Part shown: piece after piece, positions 55,701-60,440 of the stretch | How the letters are laid out: the number at the start of each line of letters is the position of its first letter | Position numbering within the stretch: the first letter of the stretch is position 1 | NCBI GenBank assembly: GCA_017591395.1 | Contig: WEDG01004963.1 | Location: 1 to 64,000 of the forward strand | DNA length: 64,000 nt | Source: Schistocephalus solidus | Taxonomy: Eukaryota > Platyhelminthes > Cestoda > Diphyllobothriidea > Diphyllobothriidae | Reading direction: 5' to 3' | The notes under the pieces: model-generated | Told to the model about the DNA's origin: nothing | Databases searched by the model: none | The model's input: the letters and a program-made list of their open reading frames with translations, nothing else | Made by a program: the position numbers and the translations under genes

Positions 55701-58329
55701 CCAGAACAAGAGAAACTGAAATGACCATTTCTGGCTTATTAGCCGTCATCAGTCAGCCAAGTGGTGTCCCATCCGACGCTCGAACCCGGTGATTACAAAT
55801 CCAACGCTCTAACCCCCTGCACCACGTGCTCTTTCGTGTCAAGCATACTAGCCGCTGCGAGGCTGCTGGCGGGGCTCGAATGTGAGCCAAAAGACAGAAT
55901 GGGACGAGTGAGTCCCATAAACGATCTGTGAGCGTCCATCCGTCAAAGTTTAATTAATGTAGCTTGCGGCTGGACGCAGACAGTATGTAGTCCGAACAAT
56001 CAGATAAGCAAACAGATATGAGTAGGCCGGAAGAAGACTGGTTGATCAGATCGCAACAGGTTTCTCTTGCTCACCCGTCTTCTGATCACGCTGAGCCATT
56101 TTCGTGCTGACACCAACATCACATAGCGCTGAAATGTCCGCCTCGGTGAACCCGACAGCCTCATTGTTTCGAACGAAGAGGGTGGCTGAAGCGGCAGTGG
56201 AGTCCTCCGCCGTGTACAGGTAGAACTCAATGCTCGGCAGTGAACCGACGCCGCCACCGCAATCATCTGCATAGGTATTGTCATCGGCGTTCTGAATGAG
56301 TTCCAGCAAAAAGTGCCCCGGTTGGCCGTAGAGTTCCTGGGAGAGGTGAGCCAGACTCCTGGATAGTCTTCTTTCGTAGAGCTGGGGAATATAAGAGGGG
56401 GCAATAGGCACAGCCATTTCTAGATAACTAGTTACCCTTAATAATAATAATAATAATAAATATTTTTAAGGCAAGTTTATCGGCAATTTCGAAATGAATA
56501 TAAAGGACTGATCGAGCTAGTAGTTAAAAAACTCCTGAATACTAAATAGTTTAAAAAGCTTTTTTAGAAAAAAACAGCAGCTCGCGGAAGGATAGCAGTT
56601 CGGGACGTGGAAAGGTTGGCGCAAGTGTATTGGGTGGTTTCAGTCTCTATTCCTATAAATAGAACCAAGACTCTGCACAAGAGAAGGGCACATGGGTTAA
56701 CAGTTGCTCGCTGTCGGCTGAATAATTCATTGGTTGCGGGCTGCATCATTTCCCTTAAAATGAGACCTGGCACAGGGCCCAGCGACCACGAACTCCACCG
56801 CACCGGAAGATAAAGTAGATTGAGTTGGCACCGAAAATTCGAGGAAACTGTTCTGAATGCAGAAAACGGTATCTAACCTCAGTTGCTGGCGTGCCTCAGA
56901 TGTTAACTTAGGTCGAGTTGAGCAGGGCAGATGTCAGTGCTTGAGCTACCACGACGGACCTCAATCCGTTGAGATGGGAAATATGGAAGGTCAGAGAAGG
57001 CCGCTGTTCAGGAAAGAAAATGGACATTTCCGTTCAGTAATTCCAGCCACCAGTTTGACTGATGCGTGATTTGAGTCACGGCACAGTCGGTGACAGTGGC
57101 CGAAACGCCGTCAGTCACACCATGAGTTGTCAGCCGCGAATGGTACTAGTCAGTCAAGTGGGCGTATAATTAGTTAGCTCAGCTAACACCTAGTTTAATA
57201 GTTATGTTTTTTTCTAATGCTGGTTTGAGAGTAATTTAGTTTGCGAAAATTGCTACTGAAAGCGGTAACCGTGGTAGGTTATTGACAGACAGTATACAAA
57301 ACAATTCCATGATCCTATAAATCCGCATTTCTGAAAACGAGACACATATACAACCTTCGCTCTAGCATAATCAGCTAAACGGTAAAGGAAGAAGCAAATA
57401 ATTGGCCCAAAATTAGGCGCTGAGAAATAAGTACAAACTGGAGAGAGTGACGGTTGTTTTATGCTGAAAATCAGATATGTGGCCCCATCTAGTCTTTGGG
57501 GTAGGCTTAAGTTAACCTTTATTCCCTTTCGTTTATTCTTCGTCCCATACCTCTCAAGTGTACACATTAGCGTAACGATTCGGCCTAGAGCTTATGGGTA
57601 AGGATTAGAGGTAAAGATTAGGCTTAAAAATTAAGATTTAGGTTTAAGATTCAAACATAGGTTCAGGGTTCGGGTTTAAAACGATCAAGGCCGTCGAATT
57701 CAATTAGATCCTCAGTTGCGGTGCTCACGAAAGTCGGATTTAAAGATACAGTTTTCACGGCTACTCATTCAGTGTGGTTGGTCATCACGAGCTCAAATTC
57801 ACCTGGAATATCCTACAAACGCCTTCAGTATTCACATTTTTCGCTCGTTTACAGCATCAAATTTCCAGTATTTCAAAGTGTTTTGCTAAAACAGTTACCT
57901 GTTAGTTTCGGTTACCCCACAAATAAAACCTCTATTACCACCATTCCCGTATTACAGGATGTCTTAGGTCCCATTTTCTAAGTGCGGACACATATCGATC
58001 GTTGTCATTTTTAGCCAAAACCTCTGAAAGTTTAGAATCAAATGCAGGGTTCGCAGCACTAATTTACATTGCAAGCAAGAAGTGAGAGAAAAACAATGCA
58101 CCTGTAACAACTTGGTAGCAGTTGCATCTAGCTCCACGCCGCGACCATACTCTCGGCGTCGCAGGTTCTCAACAAACTCTCGGCGGCTCGAAACGACGCC
58201 CGTTTGAATGGATGAAGTGTCCTCTTCCCTTGAAGGCGCATTAGGTAGTACCGTGATCTCCCGGTTTGGAGATGTCTCCCCAGGAGAGGGAGGGTTCTTC
58301 TCTGCCTCCATTGTAATTGTCGCACTGAC
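21827..58329 (-). CDS. NO VEIN (NOV)/sacsin-type GHKL ATPase, 20-exon gene
   Basis: This is the one convincing protein-coding gene, about 2,318 residues from the methionine at 58311. It is the join of minus-strand exons, listed separately below, that I read from the sequence. All introns are GT/AG and exon lengths and phases agree at every junction. The N-terminus has a GHKL ATPase core: N box ELIQNADDN, then CDVGVSTK, then G2 box GRKGIGFKSVF. The family block FLLN-ADFDLTSSREDVD follows, then a long poorly conserved middle with Leu-rich segments, the GKWVIPN block, and a C-terminal NOV_C/DUF3883 domain with GRMGE, LPYDI and YLEVKST. NO VEIN proteins are large and poorly understood. The plant member is needed for vascular cell fate, and the animal role is not established. 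A 2-base excess in exon 3 interrupts the frame. The N-terminus may extend further upstream. Confidence 0.9.
22490..22690 (-). repeat. SINE-A, inverted, in the last intron
   Basis: The tail ('caccgatcgctaacgg', 'cagcggctagtagta'), the body ('ggccattcgtggcttataag') and head remnants are all in reverse orientation. The element abuts a direct copy, forming a head-to-head pair. Confidence 0.75.
22686..22830 (+). repeat. SINE-A, direct, head-to-head partner
   Basis: The sequence reads 'gctaaatggttagagcgttg', 'cacggattcgagcctcggg', 'ggtatgattggctgatgag' and 'ccagaaatggccattcc'. It faces the inverted copy immediately to its left, so the pair could form a long stem in the transcript. Confidence 0.75.
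22960..23640. repeat. Telomere-like-core element T (two adjacent or nested copies)
   Basis: The words 'atatggcccagtaaacag', 'gactcgac' and 'tgtgccaagttccag' precede a tract of GGTTAAGG/GTTAGGG variants (about 23035-23130). A second set follows: 'cctgagtcctgttcag', 'aaccatccacaatacatg', 'ctaaattccaaggaaat', a further GGTTAG-type tract (23355-23540), and 'gtttaggcagccatac' at the right end. The same words flank the other T copies in the window. Confidence 0.6.
23819..24202 (-). CDS. NOV-like exon 19: start of DUF3883
   Basis: The acceptor is ttccctag at 24203 and the donor is GAAG/GTCTGT below 23819, with 2 leading bases and 1 trailing base. It encodes a Ser/Ala-rich lead-in with a run of six alanines (GCC/GGC-like repeat near 24150). 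Next are TAEIGRMGEMAVFQYLQ and NADSESRLPYDITV (LPYDI at 23835-23849), the conserved opening of the NOV C-terminal domain. Confidence 0.92.
25044..25441 (-). CDS. NOV-like exon 18
   Basis: The acceptor ctccacag and the donor TTTT/GTAAGT fit phases 2 in and 1 out. It encodes HFVRGFLNITTPLLEDPLRP, then a Pro/Ser/Ala-rich stretch and RGTRYQTLLSEAF. A longer frame on the same strand extends upstream of the acceptor but breaks phase with exon 17. It is a low-complexity linker before the C-terminal domain. Confidence 0.82.
25965..26260. repeat. Telomere-like-core element T, intronic
   Basis: 'gacttatatgaccctctaaa' begins the element, 'tttgcgccaaattctacgg' follows, and a tract of GTTAGGGTTA-type variants fills 26070-26170. 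It shares arm words with the 50020 and 55365 copies. Confidence 0.6.
26942..26978. repeat. (GA)n microsatellite beside exon 17
   Basis: A GA dinucleotide run of about 30 bases lies some 20 bases inside the intron after the exon 17 donor. In the transcript it is a CU tract, placed just downstream of the 5' splice site. Confidence 0.85.
26998..27371 (-). CDS. NOV-like exon 17
   Basis: The acceptor is cctaatcag and the donor is CTCAT/GTAAGT, phase 0 in and 2 out. It encodes VPDLTLTLTVNMPGESEG, then GKWVIPNIACRLVNDKLYM and FGECVFADFV. NOV proteins carry an equivalent 'KWV.l...l....D..L' block at this place, which anchors the call. Confidence 0.9.
28215..28490 (+). pseudogene. PLE GIY-YIG endonuclease fragment
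   Basis: The plus-strand translation reads YTGQTKRMLGSRIHKRK, then VAAHNYEIGHEFKFTGV and NRGREITEG, with a stop near 28310. This is the middle and end of a GIY-YIG domain of Penelope type, of a lineage different in wording from PLE-1 to PLE-3. It lies inside the intron between exons 16 and 17, opposite to the gene. Confidence 0.72.
28747..28953 (-). CDS. NOV-like exon 16
   Basis: The acceptor is acctcggcag and the donor is CAGG/GTTGAG, with phase 0 at both ends. It encodes 69 residues starting LLDQVASLSVGLFEVPSQAG and ending LKAVPSNR. It joins exon 15 (LRIP) and exon 17 (VPDL) without disturbing the frame. Confidence 0.85.
29130..29800. repeat. AT-rich fold-back element F, copy 2
   Basis: The left arm is inverted ('gggtgtcgacttttgaatgag', 'gattgattttagatg', 'ttttatggaaaacac'). 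A direct right arm ('ttttgctataaaatacattt', 'acgcgcatcaaaag') ends near 29800, immediately against copy 3. It has no coding capacity. Confidence 0.6.
29804..30580. repeat. AT-rich fold-back element F, copy 3 (best)
   Basis: Long terminal inverted repeats are visible by eye. The left arm read in reverse gives 'caaaagccgacatcctg', 'actgaaatatc', 'agggcatcggaaatcaat' and 'gaatacaagaaagag'. The right arm reads 'aaaagccgacatcctg', 'actgaaatatc', 'agggcatcgaagatcaat' and 'taatacaagaaagaa'. Arms of roughly 200-260 bases enclose a core of about 260 bases that also occurs in copy 1. It is a non-autonomous fold-back/MITE-like element in the exon 15-16 intron. Confidence 0.8.
30703..30921 (-). CDS. NOV-like exon 15
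   Basis: The acceptor follows a CT-rich tract (ctcttcttaccttaag) and the donor is ACCA/GTACGA, phase 0 in and out. It encodes GRLFAWSTPDLAALFIRAAP to FLLDVLRIP. In NOV proteins this region carries a conserved aromatic and a 'gv...P' ending just before the Leu-rich block seen in exon 16. Confidence 0.85.
31029..31271 (-). CDS. NOV-like exon 14
   Basis: The acceptor is tacttcatag and the donor is AACAGC/GTAAGA, 81 codons in phase 0. It encodes VPVTSSLTEVLRLRPTPPSG, then GVWYSLLQFCLASENLTSAQ and CLFNFPLLYDLSGRWRRR. The downstream continuation of the frame past the donor is intronic. Confidence 0.87.
31820..31920 (+). repeat. SINE-A tail fragment
   Basis: The sequence reads 'cgactgcctgcgagagctct', 'aaagcacaacgggacaagta' and 'tctgatcggagaacacc', matching the direct arm of the composite C palindrome. 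The head is absent. Confidence 0.5.
31975..32115 (-). repeat. SINE-B (tRNA-derived), inverted
   Basis: The reverse complement reads 'tcgtagttcaggtggttaga' (A box), 'gtgggttcgaatcccaccaa' (B box), and then 'gtggg...caaatctgcc' as the 3' part. It is a second SINE family with a different tRNA-like head from SINE-A. The anticodon region is not tRNA-like and the acceptor stem is imperfect. Confidence 0.72.
32325..32480 (+). repeat. SINE-B, direct, decayed
   Basis: 'ggccacgtagctcgggtggt' is followed by 'tctgggtttgaatcccagaa' and 'gccaccgag'. The A box has changes and the 3' part is short. It sits in the exon 13-14 intron. Confidence 0.6.
33017..33742 (-). CDS. NOV-like exon 13, with basic and acidic low-complexity segments
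   Basis: The acceptor is aaatcccacag and the donor is TTTAAAG/GTATTC, 242 codons in phase 0. It encodes YLMGFIASSCESLFAPSFLT, then a region with KRRRG and GPRKRRHSSSG, which look like basic nuclear-localisation clusters. EEEKEEGE, a DDDDEDDEDIDFE acidic run, and SEWKGFF at the end follow. The acidic and basic parts are probably a disordered loop. The nuclear-localisation reading is inference only. Confidence 0.85.
34585..35149 (-). CDS. NOV-like exon 12
   Basis: The acceptor is tttttgcccag and the donor is AACCG/GTGTCA, with 1 leading base completing AGG from exon 11. It encodes SKLALYHQHADETPFPGL, then SWLVNLRVCDWLPVAQS (the 'f...LR..WLP' signature common in NOV/sacsin-type proteins). An Ala-rich segment follows, then ALLRILCPVW and AFGVRYCPAWPC. 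A second possible donor 6 bases downstream breaks phase with exon 13. Confidence 0.86.
35215..35760. repeat. Repeat H with SINE-B inserted
   Basis: 'gcggcagaccgtgttatcca', 'atcaataaccttggat' and 'gttcaagtaataaaacaaac' on the left, and 'tggaaatgcgagtattctc' and 'agtgccttcc' on the right, match one continuous sequence at 58635-58900. Here that sequence is split by SINE-B. A GGTTAAGG-type tract precedes it in both places. Confidence 0.75.
35451..35633 (-). repeat. SINE-B, full copy with target-site duplication
   Basis: The reverse complement contains 'tcgtagctcagttggctaga' and 'gtgggttcgaatcccgcag', with a pre-head leader and a 3' part ending in 'caaatatgcctaaat'. The 8 bases CAAACTTA occur directly on both sides (35443-35450 and 35634-35641). 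They occur once in the uninterrupted paralogue at 58780-58787. The insert of about 183 bases therefore defines the element. Confidence 0.85.
35940..36700. other. Intron 11, no feature recognised
   Basis: A 134-codon plus-strand frame (36022-36426) has an interrupted Cys/His look (HKHGCRKCNSLAVC) but no family I recognise and no splice context. I do not call it a gene. Confidence 0.35.
37119..37440 (-). CDS. NOV-like exon 11
   Basis: The acceptor is cgtgactcag and the donor is GAGAG/GTGTGT, with 2 bases in and 2 bases left over, fitting exons 10 and 12. It encodes DALLLPLPLGASTLQSLH, then HVLMAPLVNVLGTSIEP and CSKLAGLLNSNWPNFER. The frame is open upstream of the acceptor, so the start was chosen by phase. 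Confidence 0.82.
37700..38420. repeat. AT-rich fold-back element F, copy 4
   Basis: The right arm is clear: 'gaagacgtaatttggtagc', 'ttttccataaaatatatttg', 'aatcaatctgaaaat', 'tactcaagtag' and 'gactgaaatatcttgggatt'. The left arm is weaker and its limit is uncertain. Confidence 0.55.
38860..39235 (+). repeat. Repeat family R
   Basis: The order is 'gagagtcaggctgcaata', 'ctcaggtcttcttgacgctg', 'gcgcaagtttactctcac', 'caccgtccctgtgcc', 'ctgtgaggcatacggtggac' and 'atcgtcgaaaccgacg'. The same order occurs at 46900-47345 and 45210-45505. Confidence 0.7.
39734..40492 (-). CDS. NOV-like exon 10 (longest)
   Basis: The acceptor is cgttctttctag and the donor is GGCTG/GTACGT, with 2 leading bases and 1 trailing base. 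It encodes 252 full codons: AYVSLISRLGPLVSPSSIYP, then WLVAAAQFVVWCSTQLHAP, DLTCLLQELPAQFPLLASNR and SASLPYWLEFFLQA. GC-rich antisense frames here are shadows of this exon. Confidence 0.88.
40560..41560. other. Intron 9, no feature recognised
   Basis: An 87-codon plus-strand frame (40578-40841) and several shorter ones have no motif. No repeat was matched. Confidence 0.35.
41640..41978 (-). CDS. NOV-like exon 9
   Basis: The acceptor is aatctcgcctag and the donor is TATG/GTTTGC, with 2 leading bases and 1 trailing base. It encodes ELKRPGVLLALIGNIENSFR, then CSLALRHLAIFPLTDGRLVS (the 'l..i.PL.DGR..s' block of NOV-like proteins) and a proline run LLLPPPPPF. The short intron before exon 8 is about 280 bases. 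Confidence 0.88.
42258..42543 (-). CDS. NOV-like exon 8
   Basis: The acceptor is tctgcccctttag and the donor is CACCAG/GTTTGTT, phase 0 in and 1 out. It encodes TPSSKLMRNAITSATSPDNFL, then LIERLGMLELDATF and LAKLLALGVQTVSAESLLELSS. In NOV proteins the corresponding region reads 'LG...v....LL..L...gv....LLe'. Confidence 0.88.
42640..42820 (-). repeat. SINE-B, inverted
   Basis: The reverse complement reads 'cgtagctcaagtggatagag' (A box), then 'ttttcggatcccaccgag' (B box with one change), and 'aactcggaggcc' at the tail junction. Length and layout match the copy at 35451-35633. Confidence 0.75.
42895..43020 (+). repeat. SINE-B 3' fragment
   Basis: Only the B box ('tcggttcgaatcccacc') and the 3' part ('gagttgttctacaagtggg', 'attattcaaatctgcc') remain. 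Confidence 0.65.
43021..44540. other. Intron 7, no feature recognised
   Basis: AT-rich sequence with no frame or repeat that I could match. A short GC-richer patch at 43940-44130 has no recognisable product. Confidence 0.4.
44548..44762. repeat. Imperfect direct repeat
   Basis: 'caaccaagacatgcaattgg', 'aaccatttttagtttattt' and 'ccaccctgagaactgaacga' recur about 140 bases later as 'caaccaagacttgcaactgg', 'aatcatttttagtttattc' and 'ccgccctgagagttgtacta'. There are two units, with spacer sequence in between. Confidence 0.75.
45170..45515 (+). repeat. Repeat family R
   Basis: The sequence includes 'gccgcaccagccactc', 'catcttgattccgtcttgac', 'gagagaagagtgtggtagct', 'gcgcaagtcactcaaaac', 'gtccctgcaccaacctgc' and 'gagcatacggtgaacatcgt', ending 'cgacggtaaaactg'. 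It is the fullest 3' half of the family. Confidence 0.7.
46141..46473 (-). CDS. NOV-like exon 7
   Basis: The acceptor is gcatttgtgcag and the donor is CGGGCA/GTATGT, phase 0 at both ends. It encodes ASPRQLKSIAASGLSQQVLL, then IINCLPLGVGASKRSASRV and RLSRVAWIPVKPLDDNADP, ending FQSGRTANRA. 'l....WiP' is typical after the ATPase part of NOV proteins. Confidence 0.9.
46566..46681 (-). CDS. NOV-like exon 6 (family signature)
   Basis: The acceptor is ctcattttag and the donor is GTCGCG/GTGAGT, with 2 leading bases and phase 0 out. With the last base of exon 5 it gives ADFDLTSSREDVD, WNRWLVGQLPTVFENLLQAI. The 'aDF.L.SSRE.vd....WN.wL...lp..F' block is one of the most diagnostic of this family. Confidence 0.94.
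46694..46739. repeat. (AT)n microsatellite
   Basis: An AT/TA run lies just upstream of exon 6, between it and a SINE-A copy. The reverse-strand reading gives a false Tyr/Ile-rich frame. Confidence 0.85.
46745..46890 (-). repeat. SINE-A, inverted
   Basis: The plus strand reads 'aaatcgacaaagacaaggga', 'ggccatttctggcttattag', 'gacctttggtatttgagtc' and 'cacctgggattcgaacccgc'. It is the same subtype as the two composite C copies and is also next to an AT run. Confidence 0.82.
46900..47345 (+). repeat. Repeat family R, longest copy
   Basis: It starts with 'gtctgtgacttggaaggctg', continues 'gagagtcaggctgcaatggc', 'accctacctccggtcttctg', an internal GA run (47180-47215), 'gcgcaattccactag' and 'gccgtccctgcgcccg', and ends 'gcgcacggtgaacatcgtc'. 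It is about 440 bases long with no coding capacity recognised. It abuts SINE-A. Confidence 0.7.
47346..48757. other. Intron 5: AT-rich, with a TTAGGG-like tract
   Basis: The only structure seen is a run of GTTAGGGTTAG-type variants at about 47985-48075. No coding potential was seen. Confidence 0.45.
48758..48881 (-). CDS. NOV-like exon 5
   Basis: The acceptor is ctgttatttcag and the donor is AATG/GTACGT, phase 0 in and 1 out. It encodes VTLKHTNISVGINLTD, then PVYAFLPVRSAGFSFLLN. 'PV.AFLP.rs.Gf.F.l' followed by 'aDF.L' in exon 6 is the family signature. Confidence 0.94.
49015..49248 (-). CDS. NOV-like exon 4
   Basis: The acceptor is ctttctgtgcag and the donor is ACCAAG/GTAGGC, 78 codons in phase 0. 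It encodes TSIFDYRRLAKTSKRLFSP, SSYLELVMIEETCLA, QWLVFTRHFWVDPDQLRRLG. It follows the ATPase core and precedes the PVYAFLP block, as expected. Confidence 0.9.
49790..51300 (+). repeat. AT-rich repeat G, copy 2, interrupted by element T
   Basis: 'aaaacctttaaaataagata' and 'cttgaaagcatttac' near 49910-49955, then 'ttctaagactgtagatac' and 'cacaacaaactatccaaa' near 50720-50750, match copy 1 in order. The extra length is partly explained by the telomere-like-core element at 50020-50370. Confidence 0.5.
50020..50370. repeat. Telomere-like-core element T, CCCTAA orientation
   Basis: A tract of CCTAAC/CCCTAA-type variants (about 50090-50270) is followed by 'ggaaattagcacaaaat', 'tattgtggacggttcc', 'gagtcctgtttatgcggcca' and 'taaaaggcatcc'. 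The flank words match element copies at 22960-23640 read in reverse. Confidence 0.65.
52240..52345 (-). repeat. Repeat G fragment, inverted
   Basis: The reverse complement reads 'atacacaacagactatccaa' and 'tttttgtgaaaactgctaat', matching 50735-50790 and 14100-14170. Together with 50690-50800 it forms an inverted pair about 1.5 kb apart. Confidence 0.5.
52604..53700 (-). pseudogene. Penelope-like retroelement, truncated (PLE-3)
   Basis: A 200-codon open frame (53080-53682) covers the end of the reverse transcriptase. Motif C reads RRYVNDIF (about 53570) where YVDD is expected, followed by HPKVKFTM, ALPFLGVLMFRED and KNTWKGQYLHFKSFGPVQWK. After a frame change come YEFTRTCGCKYIGRTQRQLA (GIY-YIG start, about 52950) and a tail to about 52604 with LEAAFIRK. 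The N-terminal half is absent, so it is 5'-truncated. It lies in the same orientation as its host gene, in the intron between exons 3 and 4. Confidence 0.9.
53871..54276 (-). CDS. NOV-like exon 3: ATP-binding G2 box, with a 2-base frameshift
   Basis: The acceptor is tttgtgtgttag and the donor is AAGCAG/GTTAGA. With the last G of exon 2 it begins GRKGIGFKSVF, the glycine-rich lid motif. The frame then needs 2 bases removed within the GA-rich plus-strand stretch 54240-54246 (CTTCTCTCC on the coding strand) to continue as SVTDGPEVHSAGFHVRFQ. The remaining exon is intact: QQLGSILVPEWINPLF, VWKTVFRLPL, CPHVMLFLRRLKNITFAYIS. Its length of 406 bases fits its neighbours only with this 2-base correction. 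Assembly or sequencing slippage is as likely as a true null allele. Confidence 0.9.
54277..55360. other. Intron 2, no feature recognised
   Basis: A 74-codon plus-strand frame near 54611-54835 has no motif. Nothing else was matched. Confidence 0.4.
55365..55675. repeat. Telomere-like-core element T with terminal inverted repeats
   Basis: The left end reads 'ggattagttatatggcccct' then 'taaacag'. The right end, reversed, reads 'ggattacttatacggccccc' then 'taaaccgg'. The roughly 30-base ends are inverted repeats of each other. The core is CCCTAAC/CCTAAA-type variants (about 55485-55615). The whole is about 310 bases and has no coding capacity. It is the clearest member of the family. Confidence 0.8.
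55700..55945. repeat. SINE-A, inverted body and head plus direct tail
   Basis: 'gaccatttctggcttattag', 'cgtcatcagtcagcc' and 'ccaacgctctaac' are in reverse orientation. They are followed by 'actagccgctgcgaggctgc', 'ggggctcgaatgtgagcc', 'gaatgggacgagtgagtccc' and 'aaacgatctgtgagcg' in direct orientation. Confidence 0.72.
56075..56381 (-). CDS. NOV-like exon 2: GHKL ATPase N box
   Basis: The acceptor is cttatattccccag and the donor is ACGG/GTGAGC, phase 0 in and 1 out. It encodes LYERRLSRSLAHLSQELYGQ, FLLELIQNADDN (N box at about 56277-56312), LFVRNNEAVGF and ISALCDVGVSTKMAQRD. The N-box Glu and Asn and the 'CDVG.STK' block needed for ATP and magnesium binding in this fold are present. An in-frame ATG at 56417 exists, but the pyrimidine-rich stretch after it is a better acceptor tract than coding sequence. 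Confidence 0.94.
56382..57465. other. Intron 1, left part: no feature recognised
   Basis: A short AAT microsatellite lies at about 56440-56460. Frames on both strands near 56560-57070 have no motif. Confidence 0.4.
57470..57680. repeat. Telomere-like-core element T fragment
   Basis: 'gatatgtggccccatctag' is followed by a GGTTTA/GATTAGG-type tract to 57680. Only one arm is recognisable. Confidence 0.45.
58102..58329 (-). CDS. NOV-like exon 1 (first well-supported coding exon)
   Basis: The donor TTACAG/GTGCAT at 58101 is clear and in phase 0. The exon encodes MEAEKNPPSPGETSPNREI from an ATG at 58311, then RREFVENLRRREYGRGVELD and ATKLLQ. This 'f....r..e.G.GveL......LL' block immediately precedes the ATPase N box in NOV proteins. 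A CT-rich acceptor (accctcccccag) at 58330 would add six residues (VSATIT) before the methionine. The ATG may therefore be internal, or this may be the start after a 5' untranslated exon. Confidence 0.85.
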
Positions 58330-58574
58330 CTGGGGGAGGGTTGATATTAAGTTCAGTCAGGCATATAAGGGCTTTTAAAATAAACGTACATCGGGCGAGT
58401 AAATTGAAGGTGCAAGAGAATTTGTGATGCGAGACGGGAAAAAGGTAAGACGATAATCCAATATGTAAATTCCGAGTTTTTGTTACCATAACATGTCTAC
58501 TTATTCGATTTAGGTAGGCATGCTATGTTAGATATACGTTTCTGGTTGAGACTAAAGCTTATGGGATGGGTTAT

Positions 58575-58900
58575 GGGTCGGGTTAAAGAATGGGGTTAGG
58601 TAGAGTTAGGGTAAGGGTTAAAGTAAGTGGTATGTTTATGTTCACCTGCCGCAAACCGTGTTACCCAATCCAACCTTTATCAATAACCTTGGATTTCTGG
58701 CTTCCCGTCCGCTCACACGCCCCTAGTTTGCATATTTCATTTTAAGCGTCTGTTTCAACACCTAATTCAAGCAATAAAACAAACTTATTCTGGGAGTGCG
58801 AATATACTCAGTGCTTTCCGCAGACTCCGTTAATTGCATGGCTCACTTGCATCGGCGCTAATACTAGCAAGCTTCTTTTTCCAGGGGTCTCTGTGCTTGA
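58575..58900 (+). repeat. Repeat H, uninterrupted paralogue
   Basis: A GGGTTAGG-type tract (58580-58625) precedes 'gccgcaaaccgtgttaccca', 'atcaataaccttggat', 'gcaataaaacaaactta', 'tctgggagtgcgaatatact' and 'agtgctttcc'. It is the empty-site version of 35215-35760. Confidence 0.75.
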
Positions 58901-59137
58901 CGAAGGTAACAAAAATAAAAGACCTAAACGCCTAACTTAAATGAGCTGTGGAATTTCGGCCATCATTGTGTCACATTTATTATTTAAACACGTGAGTTCT
59001 GAAGCCCTTTGAGAGGGAAAGAGAGGTTTAAATAGGGAGAGGGAGGGTGAGCGAGAGAGAGAGAAAGAAAGCCAGATAGATGATGGGTGATGCTCAAACC
59101 CCGTCAGGATTTGCGGAGCAGCAGGTTGACGATGTAC

Positions 59138-59476
59138 CATTCTCGGTTCCAAAGACTTCAGTACGGGGACATCAGCAGGGGCCGCGATCGAAACGTAACG
59201 ATGTCGGTGATAGAAGTTCACCCAGGCCGACCAGCCAAGCTGGGAGCCTAAAGCACCCACTGCAGTGATCAGCTGTTGACGCCGACAGTGCCTTGCACCG
59301 CCAGAAGGCGCCCCAGACAGGAGTAGGTCCAAGAGTCCCACCGAGCCTCCAGCTGAGGAGGAGGAGGAGGAGGAGGAGGAGGAAGAAGAAGAAGAAGGCG
59401 CCTGGAAGTCTCTCCTGTCCCCGGCCCAAGCGTTCTTGTCGCGGAGACCTGCTTCATCCAGAGCTGGTAGAAGGAC
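59138..59476 (-). CDS. Candidate additional 5' exon of the NOV-like gene
   Basis: The acceptor is taatcgcacag and the donor is AGAATG/GTACAT, 113 codons with phase 0 at both ends, compatible with exon 1 if that begins at 58329. It encodes VLLPALDEAGLRDKNAW, a run of 14 serines from a GAG/GAA-type repeat, LLDLLLSGAPSG, QLGWSAWVNFYHRHRY and VPVLKSLEPRM. I do not recognise a domain. GC content and strand match the gene, but the assignment rests only on splice sites and phase. Confidence 0.42.
59355..59400. repeat. (GAG/GAA)n coding microsatellite
   Basis: A run of GAG then GAA triplets encodes the polyserine tract of the candidate 5' exon on the minus strand. Confidence 0.85.
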
Positions 59477-59499
59477 CTGTGCGATTAAGAATGTAGCAG

Positions 59500-60440
59500 C
59501 CACGTAAAAAATGCACGTGGACAGACCGTAGGCAAGAACTTAATATGTGACCAAACTCAGGGAATAAAGTATAGGTCAGCGTATAATACGCGACCGTACT
59601 ACACGCCAACGTAACCCTAACCCTATCTAGTGTTCTCGTTAGGGTTAGCATTCATAGTGGGGTTTGTAGGGTCAGACACTATATTTCGTTGGCGATAGAT
59701 GACCGAAGTATCGGGTCAAATGGCAACTTTCCAAGCGGCGACTATTGGGACATCGTGGTAGTTTCAAAAGGAATCCGTTTTATTTTGATACTGAAAGATC
59801 GCGCAGAGCAGGTCTCATCCGTACTCCCGTCAAGGGTCCGGATAAAAGTGGGTCAGGTCAATTAGAAATGATATCGCGCATATTGGTCGGAGGGAGGTAA
59901 GGCAACCTGATCTCGCAATCCACACACTTGTCGGTGCATCAAACTATTTTGTGAACCTACTAACCCGGAAACGAATGCTAAATCAAATGAATATAATGGA
60001 CATGATAAAGTGAGCCTATGAATCAAACACACTGCGTGTCAGAAGCAGCTGCCTCCTAACCCAAAATCTACAGGGAATGAACTAGAGTAACTACAGCACG
60101 GAAACAATGGTAATAGGACTGAAGCCACAACGTCCTTAATGAATGCGGTCTCCGTGACATTGAGTTGCGGCCGGCCGTTAAGGATAAGAACTGAATTCGG
60201 TCACAGAAAAAAGTACTACATCATTTAACATAAAATGGTGAAATTTTGCTAAGTCGGAAGCGGATGGCAGCTCGAGTAAGTTTTCAGTCAGGAGGTTGCA
60301 CGCTAGATCCTTGATGGTGGGAAATAGACAAACGGCATAACGTCAAAAGACAGAATAACCTTAATTTCTCAAAAACTGTCAGGGAACAGATTGTGGTGTT
60401 CAAATCAAATTTCACAAATCTATGAGGCCGGACAGTACTA
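59500..60440. other. No gene recognised
   Basis: A short CCCTAA-type tract lies near 59600-59650. Otherwise unremarkable. Confidence 0.4.

Noticed and set aside
59293..59496. Plus-strand Arg/Lys-rich frame
   Set aside because: It is the antisense of the GAG/GAA repeat and of the candidate minus-strand exon.
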